Positions 21,481 through 33,761 of a DNA stretch of 64,000 nucleotides are shown here, in pieces. The position numbers and the translations under genes are program-made. A model generated the notes under the pieces. The model made no database searches. It was not told where the DNA came from and was given only the letters and a program-made list of their open reading frames with translations. Origin of the DNA: Anagrus nilaparvatae (lineage: Eukaryota > Arthropoda > Insecta > Hymenoptera > Mymaridae); contig JAKSXM010000278.1 in NCBI GenBank assembly GCA_022575985.1, positions 496,001 through 560,000 of the forward strand. The letters run 5' to 3'. Every line of letters starts with the position of its first letter. Positions within the stretch are counted from its first letter, which is position 1.

Positions 21481-21629
21481 TTTGTTTCTTCTCCAGTTGA
21501 CCATTTATTTTTTTTAATTATATCTGAATATATCTTGTACCGGGCGAGAGCAGACGCTATATTTTTATTATATGTGTATTTATAATGTAAATTTTTATTA
21601 TATGCGTAAAAAATAAACACGCCGATCTT

Positions 21630-21735
21630 CGACAAAAAAATCGAAATTCGATCAAAAAGATCGAAATTCGATAAAAAAATCGTAATTCGATAATAAAATC
21701 GAAATTCGACATATTCGATAAATATTCGATGTCAA
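21630..21735. repeat. Short tandem repeat with ATCGAAATTCGAT units
   Basis: About six units of 16-18 bases, each with the dyad ATCGAAATTCGAT or a variant, followed by AAAAA. Two GAGAGAGAAA stretches follow at about 21741-21770. Confidence 0.85.
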
Positions 21736-21769
21736 ATTAGAGAGAGAAAGCTAAAATAGAGAGAGAAAC

Positions 21770-22551
21770 TTAAAATTCCTGTATATTAGTGCTTCTAAGT
21801 TTGAACTTAACTTAGTCACGCGTCCTATCGGACGCCGTAATTACTTGTATCATACAGGTAATCCACTTGACTGAAAAATTAAACGGTGAACATTAAATGA
21901 TTTTTCGTCGTGCATATAAGTTATTTTATTTTGTACCGAAATGCTTCTAAATCAAATCACAAACGATTATAACTTTATTTTACAAAATATAAGCTACTTT
22001 AAAGAAGATGTAATTATAAAAAGTATAACAAAATATTTGAAGCATAAAATATACAATGGCTACATTAAACTGATCGATTCTTAGGCGATAGTTTATGTGG
22101 TGTTCTTACAAAAACTCAAGTTTCTTAATTGCAATATCTTAAATAATCACTGAAATCGATATGAGAGTAATTGTTCAGAAAAACCTGGCTTAAGGCTTTC
22201 TTATTCAAAACTTTATCATCCAGACTTTTGGCCAAATATTTCATTTACAATAACCGAAACATATATTTTAATACGAGCAATAACGGGCAGACATTATGGA
22301 AAATAGGAAAATTTTCTGAGGTAAAAATTGAAAATTTTTAAGACGTAATTTGCTTTTCTCGACCTCAAATACACCCTGGAATCGTAGAAAATTTATTTGC
22401 TTATGTTTTTTGTCCATCAACTTAAAAAATCGAAAAATATTCGGGGGGGGGGCGGGTTAAAAATTAAAAATTATCAATTAAAAATTGTAAATTTTTAACC
22501 TACATTTGTTTAATGCGATCTCTTCAAACCATCTGATTGAAGTAAGTTCAT
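21770..22551. other. No gene seen
   Basis: AT-rich sequence with a run of 11 G interrupted by one C near 22441-22457. No frame of interest on either strand. Confidence 0.5.
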
Positions 22552-22730
22552 TTTTTGGTGCCTCTTCGTCCCTTCATGGTTACTCCCATCATACGTCTGC
22601 ATAGCCAGTATCCATTAAGGAATTTAGCCGTTACGTATTCCATGTGAGCACTCCAGTTCAGCTTATCGTCCAGCACCACGCCGAGATAATTTACTTCTTT
22701 GGAAAAGTCGAACGTTTTTCCGTAAAGGAT
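22552..22730 (-). pseudogene. R1-type reverse transcriptase fragment (post-catalytic segment)
   Basis: Minus-strand translation is open for about 58 codons with VNYLGVVLDDKLNWSAHMEY near the start. This is the conserved LGxxLDxxLNWxxH segment that follows the RT catalytic region in R1/Jockey-type ORF2. It lacks the catalytic box and both flanks, with no poly(A) or target duplication seen. Codon content is GC-richer than the surroundings, as for the other R1 pieces here. Confidence 0.85.
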
Positions 22731-23439
22731 ATAAAATAACTATCATCAGGTAGTAAAATGTCATTTGCAGGAGGAAATGGCTACAGCGTTATTTATTATC
22801 TAAAATATCTAAACTAGATCATTGCTAACAATGAGAGACCGTGCGAAGCATAATAAGTCACTGTATTTTTTTTTTTTTTTATTTGATTTGATTTGTTTAT
22901 TTATTTATTTATTTATTTATTTTAATTTGATTTCTTCAATGATTATTTGCAAATATAATTATTAAATTATTTGAAATTTCTTTAGTAAATACAATTGACA
23001 TATATAATATTTGTTGTTTTTAATTTAATTTCTAAAAATATAGTATTATTGATATTACATATTTTTACTTATGGGTAAAGTCAGTTTTAATTCAGAAAAA
23101 TTTTGAATACACTTCGGTTCTTATGTAAAATTTTTCTTCCTACTTAAAAATAGGCGCCCAGAAAATAAAAAGCAAACGGGTGACTGAGAATTCGAAAAAA
23201 ATTAAAATTGGAATAACAACTGACAAATCGCGACAAAGCCAACTAGAGCTTTAAAAATTGTCCAGTAAACATATTTTTACTTACCAAACACATTAAATTC
23301 GGTATTTTTTAAATTCAAGACATCAAACTCAGACTTGGGTTTGATATCTTGAATAGCTAAGAACTACGGATGTATTATTTTAAATTTTGGTTTTAATTTA
23401 GAAATATCTTAAATGCTTTTTGGCTCATATCTTACTGAA
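22731..23439. other. AT-rich interval with (ATTT)n microsatellite
   Basis: A T run at 22869-22882 is followed by TTTATTTA repeats to about 22920. No coding signal. Confidence 0.5.
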
Positions 23440-24315
23440 CTTTATACAAAAATTTTTTTTTTTTTTTTAATATAACACCAACGAGTACGTAAAGAATGGG
23501 ACCTAGGGATTCGTAACATAGTCAGTGGCATTATTGGAAGAAGAAAAAAATAACCCCTAGGGTTCAATTGGAACCATTCGTTCCAAAATAAAATATTAAT
23601 GTAAAAGGAAATTAACGAGGATAAAAATGGACTGTAAAGATAAAAAATGGGTCCCACATGATAAAATAAATACCAACAGATAGAATTAGCTATCCAAGGG
23701 CCCATTGCACCTGATCAGAAAAAACTGAGATCTTGTTGTACAGATTCATTCCTAGAGATAAAAATGGGCTATAAGGGTAAAAAATAGGCTCAGCAGCATA
23801 AAATAAATAACAACTGATAAAGTCGTTCATCCTGGGTCCTATTGGGCCCAATCAGAAAAAAATGTGATCCCGCGGTACAAATCGATCCCCAGGGATCAAA
23901 ATGGACTAAAAAGGAACATAATTGCTCCAACAGTATAAAGCAAATAACAATTGATAAAATCGTTCATTCTGGGACCTATTGGGCATAATCAGGAAAAAAT
24001 GAAATCCTGATGAATAAATCGATCTCTAGAGGTGAAAATGAAATATAGAGATAAAAAATATCTAGCAGAATTTATAATAAAATTGCCACTGTAGCTATTC
24101 ATATTTGAAAAAAAGAAAATTTTCATTTATAAGATGTGAAAAAAATTGAAATTCAAAATAAAAATAAAATATTTTTTAGAATCTTGAATACCAAAAAAGG
24201 GAAGTTGCAGTAGGTCGTGACCTGCAAAATTTATTTAAATGTATAATACTGTATTTATTATTCTTTGTACCAATCTAAGCCTTTAAGGTTATATTTTGAT
24301 AAATAATTACTTTAA

Positions 24316-26307
24316 GGGTACCGTCTCGCAGTTTTGAAATTGAAAATCAATTTTTTTTTTTAATTGATTTGTGTTGAAAAAGTATTCAAGAAAATGGAAA
24401 AAAAATTTTAAATGAATCACACAAATAATAAAGAAACGACAGCGCCTAAAAGTGAAATTATCAGTATGCTAGTATACAAGATTCGAAACTTTAAGCGCGT
24501 TTTTCTCAAAACGAATTCTTTGAAAACGGCCCACACGATAACAAAAAAAACTATTTGTCCGATTAAAAATTTTTTTTTTTTAATCAATTTGTAATGAAAT
24601 TCTAAGAATCTTCATCTAAAATGAACCTGATCGGAAGTTTATTTTGGTCTGTAGGCCTTCGTTTTGCGGAAAAAATAACGTCAAATTTCGACTTTTTTCT
24701 ATTTACTTAATAAATTTTTTAATTTTTAATATTTTTCATTGATTTTAGGTTAAAAGATTTGCAAAAACTCATGTACTTTTTGGTGTTTTTTTTTTTTTAT
24801 TTCGGACGATTCTAAACCGAGTTATGATGTGGACCAATTTGGAACTTTTTTTTTAGACATCAACTTCAGCGCCATATTATTATATGTAAAAAAAGAGAAA
24901 ATAAAAAAAAAATTGGTTCCTCATAGAGGAATCTTTGTGATAGGTGAAATTTTGATTTTTGATATTTTGGCATATAAGCACGTTTTGAGACCACAGGAAG
25001 CTAAAAAACCGGTTTTTAAAAAAGTCTGTGAGTGTGTGTGTATGTATGTATCTATGTATGTATGTATGTATGTCGCACTGTAACCGGTGATATTTCACAG
25101 CCAACACGACATTAAGACCTAATTTTTTTTTCAAATTTTTTTTCACCAAAAAAGCTCGAGGTACTTTTTTTTTTTTTAATTTGGATGTAATACCTCATTT
25201 ATTTCCACGAAAGTACTTATATTTGAAAGTATGGTTTTTACTCGATATCTCGAATCTGATACTTAATTTTTTGAAAATTTTTTTTCCAAAATTTTTTTCA
25301 TAAAAAAATACAAATACACCATTTTTTTTTTTTCTTTGAACTTAGTACATAATTTTCTTCCATGGAAGTACTAGTTTTAAGAACCTCTATAAGAGTAATT
25401 TTTTGGACCTGATACTTAATTTTTTGAAAATTTTTTTCTTAAAATTTTTGCCGCCAAAAAATATAAAAAATGCCAATTTTTTTTTTTTTTAGGATGTAGT
25501 ACTTAATGTTTTTCTACAAAAGTACGAATATTTAGAATTATCGTTTTTAAATAAATATTTCATGTGATACGTAATTTTTCCATATTTTTTTTTTTCAAAA
25601 TTTTTTTAATAAAAAAATTAAAAAAATACTATAATTTTTTTTCTTTTTAGACGTAATACCTAATTTATTTCTAGGAAAGTTCTAATATCCAGAATCATCG
25701 TTTTTAAAGGATTTCTCCATTTGATATGTAATTTTTCGAAATTTTTTTTTTTTACATTTTTTGTATAAAAAAATTAAATAAACACAATAATTTTTTTTCT
25801 TTTTGGACTTAGTACTTAATTTATTTCTATGAAAGTACTAATATCTAGAATTATGGTTTTTAAAGGAATTCTCCATCTGATAAGTAATTTTTGTAAATTT
25901 TTTTTTTCAAAATTTTTTGTATAAAGAAATTAAAAAAACACAATATTTTTTTTTCTTTTTGGATGTAGTACTTAATTTATTTCTATGAAACTACTAATAT
26001 CTAGAATTATTGTTTTTAAAGGATTTTTTCCATCTGATACGTAATTTTTCAAATTTTTTGTGTGAATATTTTTCATCTAAAAAAATTTAAAAAACATCAT
26101 TTTTATTAGATAAAATAGACCATTATAAATTTTTTGCTATTGTTGATGAGGAACCATAGTGCCAATTACTTGGCAGCTTTTTTTTTTGTGTTCATTATGA
26201 GTGTATATAATTGCTGTAAAAAAATTTTTTTATTATGCAATAAACTTTTTGAGAAAAGTAATCGGAAAAAAAACGTTATTTTTAGTCAAAACTGGGAGAC
26301 GGTACCC
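24316..26307. mobile_element. Non-autonomous piggyBac-like element with TTAA flanks
   Basis: Termini GGGTACCGTCTCGCAGTTTTGA on the left and TCAAAACTGGGAGACGGTACCC on the right form imperfect TIRs. They are flanked on both sides by TTAA (24312-24315 and 26308-26311), the target of piggyBac transposases. The 2.0-kb interior has no transposase. It contains a TATG/TGTG microsatellite (25022-25075) and about six degenerate units of 150-170 bp (25180-26060) carrying TTAATTTATTTCTATGAAAG and TAGAATTATGGTTTTTAAAG. ORFs across it are low-complexity artefacts. Confidence 0.85.
25180..26060. repeat. Tandem units of about 150-170 bp inside the piggyBac-like element
   Basis: Each unit has a T-rich run, a GTANTACNTAATTTATTTC-type block, then AAAGTACTAATATCTAGAAT and GATACGTAATTTTTC. 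Divergence increases toward 25180. Confidence 0.8.
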
Positions 26308-26519
26308 TTAAATAAATTTTTAATATTTATTTTATATTTTAATAAATATTTATCCACTTTAGCCCTAGAAAGTATACATTAAATGCAACAATACTATGCT
26401 CTAATTTTGGTTGACGAACATCTGCCTTGCATAAATAAGAACACTAAGATTTTAATTCAATGTAATATTTATTGAGTGTGAAAATAATGAAGGTTGTTCA
26501 ACGAACTTGCTTTACCAGA

Positions 26520-26640
26520 GATTCCAGAACAAGTGTGTTGTGATGTGCGAAAGCTCTTTCTTATATACTTTTCGCAACTCACGCACACATGCTTGGAATT
26601 TTTATACATAAAATTTGTTCTCGAACTTTCTGGAAGCATT
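26520..26640 (-). promoter_or_regulatory. Heat-shock-type promoter signature (HSE plus TATA)
   Basis: On the minus strand TTCCAGAAAGTTCGAGAA (26635-26618) is a perfect array of four alternating TTC/GAA pentamer cores, the consensus for heat shock factor trimers. About 50 bases downstream is TATATAAG (26569-26562). A further TTCCAGAA lies at 26523-26530 and a TTCAACGAA near 26497. The spacing resembles insect hsp promoters. Downstream (toward 26308) no long ORF is visible before the piggyBac-like element, so this may be an orphaned promoter, a non-coding heat-shock transcript, or chance. Confidence 0.5.
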
Positions 26641-27180
26641 TGGCGCGAATTCCTTCTTTTTAGTTTTTTTAATTGTTTTAATTACTTTTAATTGTTTTTA
26701 TTTTTACATATAATTTTAATTACATTTAACCTCCATGTCGTTTTCTCCAAGTGTATTTCATATATTACTTAATCTATCTTGTGCAATTATGTGTTTTGAT
26801 GAAAAAATAAGATACCCAGAGTTTGAGAAAATTTGATGGCTTCAATACAAAGTTATTTCAATAATACATTCAAATTTTCGCCACCGTCCATTGTCGCCAC
26901 CGTCTACATAAAACGTAAAATTTATAAAACAGTGTAAAAGATTGTATTCAAAGTAAATAAACTTTATATTTAGTCAAGTTTTCTTTAAAAAAAATCTAAC
27001 ATAGTATAAACAAATGTTTTTTATAAAAAATAGAGTATTTTTGTATAATTTGAACAGTAGGTAACTTAAATCATTATTATAAAATGTATAAAAATCACTT
27101 TTGTATATTATTTATATCGTCATGATCTTTATTTTACAGGTTATAATTTTTGTGTATATAGTATAATATTTTATATTAAA
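26641..27180. other. AT-rich interval without a recognised gene
   Basis: No frame with recognisable content. Confidence 0.5.
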
Positions 27181-27184
27181 GTTT

Positions 27185-28180
27185 TAATATGGTTTCTACA
27201 AGGAATAAACAATATAATTTGGAAATTATTTGGTAAAAAAAGCAAATGGTCAAGTATATTCTAGGTTAGAAAAAGATAAAATACGGAAACAAAATTATCG
27301 TCAAGAGTTAAAAAATAATAGTGAAGCACATGAAAAGTATTTGGAGGATGAAAGAGAAAGGAGAAAAAAAAGAAAAAAAATGGAAATCTGAAGTTAATCA
27401 ATCAGTTATCACCAGGATCACAAAAAAAAGCTAGAAATCATAATAGACTATACAGCGTTTATTAAGAATTAAAAGAAAAGAGTTGCAAATCCAGCTAGAA
27501 AGCGAAACTTCATCTGGTAATTTTAGTATAGCTATAGAACCTTTGAGTAAAAAAGCTAAAGCAGGAAAAAAGTTACAAAAAAAGAATCGAGTCAAATGTT
27601 ATGAAACAAACAGAAGACTGCGTCAAGTAATTCGTGATAAAAATAAATGCATAAACAGAAAAAAAAAGGATCCAAAGATTAAAAGTTAAAATTTGGGATA
27701 TGCAAACAAAAGATGAGACATCCCCAATTTCAATCGTAGACAAATTTTTAAATGGCAGAAAAATTCCTGAAGATATTAAAAAGAAATTGGTATTTTTATA
27801 AAAAAAAATTTTATGTTAATGTATTCTTTATTTAAACATATTTTAATAAATCTTATTTTTAGTATTTTTCAGAGATTTTGAAAGCTCAATTAAAAAGCAA
27901 ATATAGTGAAACAACAGAAACTTCGTACAAAAGAATTTTAAAATATTCACTGCATGGTAAAATCACAAGAAAATATTAAGTTCTAGACGAAATAAGAAAA
28001 TTTCTTATATCAAGATTGAATAATAAAAAAGAAGACAAAAAAGAGCGTCCAATACAAATGCTTTGAGGATTAGAAAGGTTTTTATAGAAAATTCAAGAAT
28101 TGATCCAAGTAAAAAAGCATATTTGAAAAAACTTAAAACTCAAAAACATGAATTGAATGCTTCAATGATAGATCTTCATG
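27185..28180 (+). pseudogene. Decayed lysine-rich ORF of an unassigned insect repeat-associated family
   Basis: Several frames placed end to end encode a very basic protein: RLEKDKIRKQNYRQELKNN and KYLEDERERRKKRKK (27260-27390), a KKLQKKNRVKCYETNRRLRQ stretch (27570-27630) and, after 27700, a segment beginning VDKFLNGRKIPEDIKKK. Another block with LKAQLKSKYSETTETSYKRI continues after what looks like an intron (27800-27862, ending in TTTTTAG). Frameshifts and stops break it at least four times. The arrangement resembles transposon-linked basic proteins I have seen described in insects, but I cannot name the family. Confidence 0.4.
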
Positions 28181-28734
28181 TATTGGACTGTCGCGCCTCC
28201 ACGCACTTCCTTAATATACTACTCGGTGAAGATGGGGGAGAAGCTTACAGTTCAGTTCCACGCTGATCGTCGTTCAGTTCATATCACTAACGCGCATTAA
28301 ATCTTTATATGTATTATTTGATAACTATAATTAATAAATCGTGTAAAAGATGAGTTTAATAAAAGATTAGTAAAGACGAGTGTTAAGGACGCTCTGGCCA
28401 ATGAATTCCCCAAATAAGACATATACTGGTTATTAGAGGAAAGTCTCAGGAATCGAATGGTATGGGCCTTATAGTCGATAGTCGTGCATAATTTTAAGAT
28501 ATAAAGGTCCAAAGATAAGTAAATATTACATTAGTCTTATGGGAAGAACTCAGGAAGTTAAATATTTATACCATCAATTCGCGAATTCCAGAATACAGAT
28601 AGTGATGAATTGAAAGTTCAAAGCTTAAAGAATTTATTGGTTCTTTCCAAATATGAGGTATACGTGGGAAATTTCGTGTAATTAAATGAAGAAAATTTTA
28701 TAGCGCAGTTTTAACCTTTTAAATTAACCTTTTT
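28181..28734. other. No gene seen; possible LTR fragment
   Basis: A GC-richer patch at 28185-28290 beginning TGTCGCGCC could be the start of an LTR, but no partner or target duplication was found. The rest is AT-rich. Confidence 0.3.
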
Positions 28735-30250
28735 ACAATTACAAAGTAAATAACTTTTTAAATCTTTTTTTAGATTATAGATTGGCGATAGAATTTCAAG
28801 TCCCAGAAGTTTATGAATGATTGGTCACATTAATAATTTAAAATCTTACTCGATAAAAGCTCTTCTCTATAGAGAGCAATTATCATACAGTAAGATGCGA
28901 TTAAAAAGACTTAAAAAATTTTTTTCTTTATTTGCACTTTTAATTGGCAAAATTTTTCTTATAAATTATATTTGAATAGTTTACTTTTATAAATAAGAAT
29001 TTAAGAAACATTTAAATTATAAACTAATAATATGTGTCTTGTAGATTAATTAAGTATATTTAAAATAATAAAAGATCTGTAAAATAATAAAAGATCTATA
29101 CGGTATGTATGTGTTGGAGTACTCCCTCCCATTTTGTATATATTCTCCCCTTTTTTATATTCAGTGTTCGTTACGACATGAAGCTATACGCTTCGTCTTA
29201 ATAAATAAGAGTTGCACATTTACTCTTTGTGTTATAATTAATTCACCATATCCATCACCATATCCAATGATTATCCATCAAAATCTTTTTTACGTTATTT
29301 ATGGTTTCTAATTTTGCATTACTTTTATTAATAAATAAAAATGAAATTTAATGTAAAAAAAAAATTTATGACAGACAATTTTAAATTTCATTACAATCAA
29401 TATAAACATAATAAATTATTTTAACTTAAAAAATTGATTTATACTAAAGTAATGTTAGTAAAATTTGCATTGAAAAAATTTTTCGCAGCTTATTGCACTT
29501 TGAATTATAAAAATTTGACTTCATTGTGTGCATATTTAAATTTAAGTAAATAAAATAAGAAATTTTCACCAACAAAAAAAACAAAAGTGGCCGATATAGT
29601 AGAATCCTAATTAGTTAACGTCGGATAAACTCCCTTATAAAGTTATAAACTCATTATTCCTGAATTAGAAAGAAAAATCTAAATTTAATTAAATACTATA
29701 AAATTAGAAGAATTTAATTAATAATGCTTTTTGGGGAGCACGTAATTTTACAAGTAGAAAAGTACCCTGTTATCTATGATAGGAGCCACAACTTGTACCT
29801 GAACACATCAAAAAAAGATGAGGCCTATTTAGAAATTGCTGAATTTTTAAGTGAAGAATGCAAACGAAACATCACTGGTAATGACGACTGAATAATTATT
29901 TAAATATCTTAATTGAAGTACTTATTTTGTTTGTAAAACTTTTTTAGTTGAAAATGTTAAGTCCTGCTGGGAAAAGCTTCAGAAAGCATATTTAGAAAAT
30001 AAAAACAAAGAATGCAAAGTTAGATCTGAAGCTGGAGCTCAACAAATTGATCCAATTTTTAAAGATTTATTTGATAAAATGCAATTTACAGATCCTAAAT
30101 TCAGCCATCGTTCTGGAATTTCATCAATATCAATATTAAAAGACAAAAATTGGAATACTGTAAATGCTAAACTTGTAGATAGACAGAAGAATGGTCTTAT
30201 TGCTCCAGCTTCAGATAAATTTTGTAGATCAAAGAAAAAGAATGCGGATG
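28735..30250. repeat. Left arm of a long inverted duplication
   Basis: Nearly the same sequence occurs inverted at about 42090-43495 (for example ATAGATTGGCGATAGAATTT near 28780 and its inverse near 43425). The left arm has an extra segment of about 190 bp (about 29085-29280) preceded by a repeated AAAATAATAAAAGATCT. Both arms contain the 5' part of a MADF-like gene. The arms enclose about 12 kb. Confidence 0.9.
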
Positions 30251-30513
30251 AAATATTTAAAGGAGATTTATCTTAATTAACTACTGTAATTACAGGATGT
30301 GCATCTATTTTTCAAAGCAATCTTGAACAACGTAAGGAACTAACCAGTAGAGGATTTGACTCGTACAAAGGATTTTTCTTAGAATGTTTTGATGGTTTGC
30401 CTACTATCAGTTTAAATGTGATGATGAATGAAATGCTATCTGTTATTAATAAATACAAAAGGTACAATATAAATATTTATTTATCAATTTTAAAGTTAAT
30501 TTATTCGGAATAA
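29724..30513 (+). pseudogene. MADF-like gene in the left arm, interrupted by a stop
   Basis: Exon 1 (29724-29877) begins MLFGEHVILQVEKYPVIYDR and ends at a GTAATG donor. Exon 2 begins at 29948 after TTTTTTAG and joins in phase 1. The first approximately 90 residues have the MADF pattern (I-x-x-V-x-x-Y-P-x-I-Y-D near the start, then SCWEKLQKAYLEN). MADF proteins are DNA-binding and often accompany PIF/Harbinger transposons. The frame meets TAA at 30273-30275 after FKGDLS, yet the same frame stays open to about 30513 with a C-terminal helix-like part (FFLECFDGLPTISLN). Either a recent stop or an unrecognised splice explains this. Confidence 0.65.
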
Positions 30514-31209
30514 TAAAAATTTTTTATTTTGTTTAGATTACCAGTAAATATACCAAGTATTTAATTATCATGTTAATGGTTAGAATTTGTTATTACTTTT
30601 TATAGTATTAAATTATATAAATTTATAATAATAATAAATAAATAGTAAATTAAAATACTGGTGAAGTGTTTAATTATTATCGACTATTTTCATCTTATGC
30701 TATCAAGATCAAATACGCATATAAGATGCATATATCATGGAAACATGTAAAAAATTTTATTAAGAAATTGATTATTAACGAATGCTACAAATTAATAGGA
30801 ACATGTTTAATGGTAATTGCTTATTTAATTTTATTGAATAAATTAAATCCTCTATATATGAAATATATATTCTACTATTATTTGTTTACCTTTTTTAAAA
30901 GTTTTTTAATTTGTTTAAAATATTATTCTAAGCTATATTTAACTATGCAAAAGTATAGAAAGATATGATTTCAATCTTATTGAATAAATTGCCATGAAAG
31001 TCAAAATTATTATTTTTTTATGGATACATTATTATTGATGTTTGTAGATAATAAAGAAGTTGAAACGAAATGTATATATAGAATTTTAGTTTATTACATT
31101 ATAAATAAAATATACAGGAAAAAATGAACTATACATAGCTATAGCTTTAACTTTGAAAATAAAAAAAAAAGATATACTTTAATGCTTTATAATAAGAAAC
31201 TTTTTGATT
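30514..31209. other. AT-rich interval without a recognised gene
   Basis: The ORF at 30666-30968 is AT-rich, Lys/Tyr/Ile/Leu-biased and has no recognised domain. Probably non-coding. Confidence 0.5.
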
Positions 31210-32461
31210 TTACTCATCTCCACTAACATTTTGAATGCTTTTTCTTACTCTATTTGCTGTAATTTGCATTTCTTGAAAACATGGTATTATATTGTTTTTT
31301 GGAACTTTTAAAAATTCAGAAAATACTATAGATGCTTGCCATGACATTTCATTTTCACCTACGTTACTATTTTTTTGAATAACATTTTTACGACTTCCAG
31401 CTTCGCTTACTCCTTTTTTCAAAATATCACATGCACTTTTACATGGAATTACAGATAATAAATCTAAATCATTACTCTTTCTTTTATTGCTCTTTAAATT
31501 TATTTTTGCTGCTTGAGTTAAATTGGGAATACTACTTTGAGATTCACCTGTAAAGTTAAAATCATTTTATAAGTTAAAAAAGTAAATAAAATGCTTCATT
31601 TCATACCCTTACCTCATTATTACTCATTATTATTACTCATATTTAAGCATTGACTTTCATTATTAGTACTATTTTCTTGCGTTAAAATATCTGATACAAT
31701 TTGTAGATTTTCATGGCTGGATAAAAATGTGTTCATTTCTTCATCGTTTAATTGTAAGTCTCTTAAAATGATATTAGAAATATTTGATGATTTTTGTTGG
31801 CTTGAAGTTAATGGATGTGGTATCGGATTATTGCTTACTTCTACCTCTTTTGTGACTAAACGTAAAGCATCAGATGATTTATTTTGACTATATAAGATAC
31901 TTTTTGTAACCATTGGCAGTATGGATGATGAAGACGATGGATCAATTGTATGATTTTCTGCATTAGAAGAGTTAAAGGATGCAGCACTAGTAAAATTTCC
32001 AACATATGTACTGCTCGATAAAGTTTCTGATTGTGTATTCACTGTTTCATCGTCAAATTTAAGAAATGATAAATGTTGCAAAACAAATTGTTGCATATTA
32101 GTGGCCTTATGATGTGGATTCTTTTTTAAAGCAGCATAATATCTAGTTTTTGTATCTCTAAGTGTTCTCCATCTTTTTTGCAATTCTGTTAAATAAACAA
32201 ATTTATTATAAATAAAATAATGAAAAGAAAATTAAAAAAACTTTAAACAATGAGGTGTACATATTTTCTCTTACCTGTAGTTTGACATTCTATATTCAAA
32301 TAATCTTTGACATCCTTGGCAATTTTGTTATATAAATCATCGTTTGTCAAAGCAGGTGATAATACTTCTATATTATTGCCATCTAAATGGTATACATGAC
32401 ATTTGATACTGTTAATTAATATTAAATCTCTCTTTCTATCCAACTCTTTTTTAAAACTCAT
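31210..32461 (-). CDS. Spliced MADF-domain protein, apparently intact
   Basis: Three exons on the minus strand: 32461-32275, 32185-31637 and 31547-31210. Donors GTAAGA and GTAATA and acceptors TTTAACAG and TTTACAG all give phase-1 joins, making 1074 coding bases (357 residues) without internal stops. The N-terminal 100 residues form a MADF domain (LILINSIKCHVYHLDG at the start, LQKRWRTLRDTKTRYYAALK at the basic end). A Ser/Asn-rich middle and a C-terminal helix with FSEFLKVPKNNIIPCFQEM follow, the latter possibly BESS-like. Predicted role: nuclear DNA binding, either as the accessory protein of a PIF/Harbinger element or as a host regulator. The second donor lies in an AATAATAATG repeat, where alternative donors would introduce stops. 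Confidence 0.75.
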
Positions 32462-33761
32462 CTTATTATTTTATTTAAGACAAAATAAACTAATAATTTC
32501 CGAAGAAGACTTAATAAATTGTTGTTATCTCAACAATATTTAAAAATAAACATAAATAAAAATATATTATAATCACTTAAAAAAATTATAATTTTGAGTC
32601 AAAAAATAAAAAAAAAGTACACGAAAAACTTGTTTAAACTAATTTACCAGACACAAGTAACGCTCATCAGCAGAGAGTTTATTGCAGTAGCTTGTTGCAC
32701 TGTTGTCAGTCATAAACAATTTTTTTATAATCTTCATCAAACTGGATAATTTTTGTTTGTATGAGCATTTTTATTGAGTTTCTATAAAAACTATACACAC
32801 GTTTGATGTTTTATTATAAGTAAATACCTTTAAATAATACATTTACTCGGGGAGCAGAAAAACTTATCACACATCAAAAATATATAGATATTTATAAGCC
32901 GCGGCATTTTTGAAAAAAATAAAAGTATAATATGCAAAAAAAGGAATGTAATAATTTAATATCTTAATTTCTTTATATATTTTTTCCATAATACCTAATA
33001 ATTCTATGATGCAAAATTTAAAAAAATATACATACTCAATGTAAATAGTATTCTCTAAATGAATAAATTCAAAAAAATAATGCCTCTATTAATGCTTGAA
33101 GGTAATCAGAAAAAATATTTCCTATATATAATATGCTATACGTATACATTCTAAAATAATAAATTTTGCAATGAAAAGAACATTCTATTTTTAATAATTA
33201 TTAATTAATTTAATTAAATTTACCGTTTCAGGCTAATTTATTTGGTGGGGGAAAATTACGTTCAGTTTAATATTTTGAAAATTATTGAAAATAAAATTCA
33301 TAAAAATAACTGTTTAGAAATTTTTTTGAATTATTACTTATGAAAGTTTTCGTCCTCTGTTCTTTAAACATAACAAAGTATGCCAATTCGCCAAAAAAGT
33401 AAATGCAGTTTCCTCTAGCTTTTATTCTACTTATCTCTCTCGTGTATACAAACGACGCCTTCGAAATTTGAAACTTTTTCATTCCTATATCATGTAAGTT
33501 TATATAGTTGAATGTTGTATTTATTGTATCTATTTTGCCCATTCGATCCAAAAGAATAATTTAAGTGGAAAAAATTGTATTAATAAATTATATATTGTTC
33601 TCATTAAAAATATACAAATTAAATCATAAAAATTTATTATTATATATAAATAAACTGCGGTACATTAGGAATATTAACTTTTTGGATAATTTATTTCAAA
33701 TTACAGATGAATTGGGCGCTCAAAAGTAGAGAGGGAATTTAGCAGACAAAATATATGCAAT
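32462..33761. other. AT-rich interval without a recognised gene
   Basis: The minus-strand ORF at 33282-33551 has no recognisable domain. Upstream sequence of the MADF gene (32462-32800) is AT-rich with no clear promoter motif. Confidence 0.5.

Larger units (their letters stand above)
17620..24080. repeat. Diverged inverted repeats bracketing a 5.4-kb interior
   Basis: 17620-18050 and 23440-24080 are inverted relatives. Both are built of degenerate units of about 110-190 bases containing TTTTACCTNTATARTCCATTTTT-type text, ATCGATTNNTACAGC and CATTTTTTCTG. They end inward at a TTATATTAAAAAAAAAAAAA stretch. The interior holds the 520-bp tandem array, a TIR element, a small tandem repeat and an R1 fragment. 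This could be one very large foldback element or two insertions of the same repeat in opposite orientation. Confidence 0.55.

Noticed and set aside
24829..25149. ORFs over the TATG/TG microsatellite on both strands
   Set aside because: Low-complexity repeats translated in open frames; no domain content, inside a non-autonomous element.
28185..28290. Start of an LTR (TGTCGCGCC)
   Set aside because: No partner, end or primer site was found.
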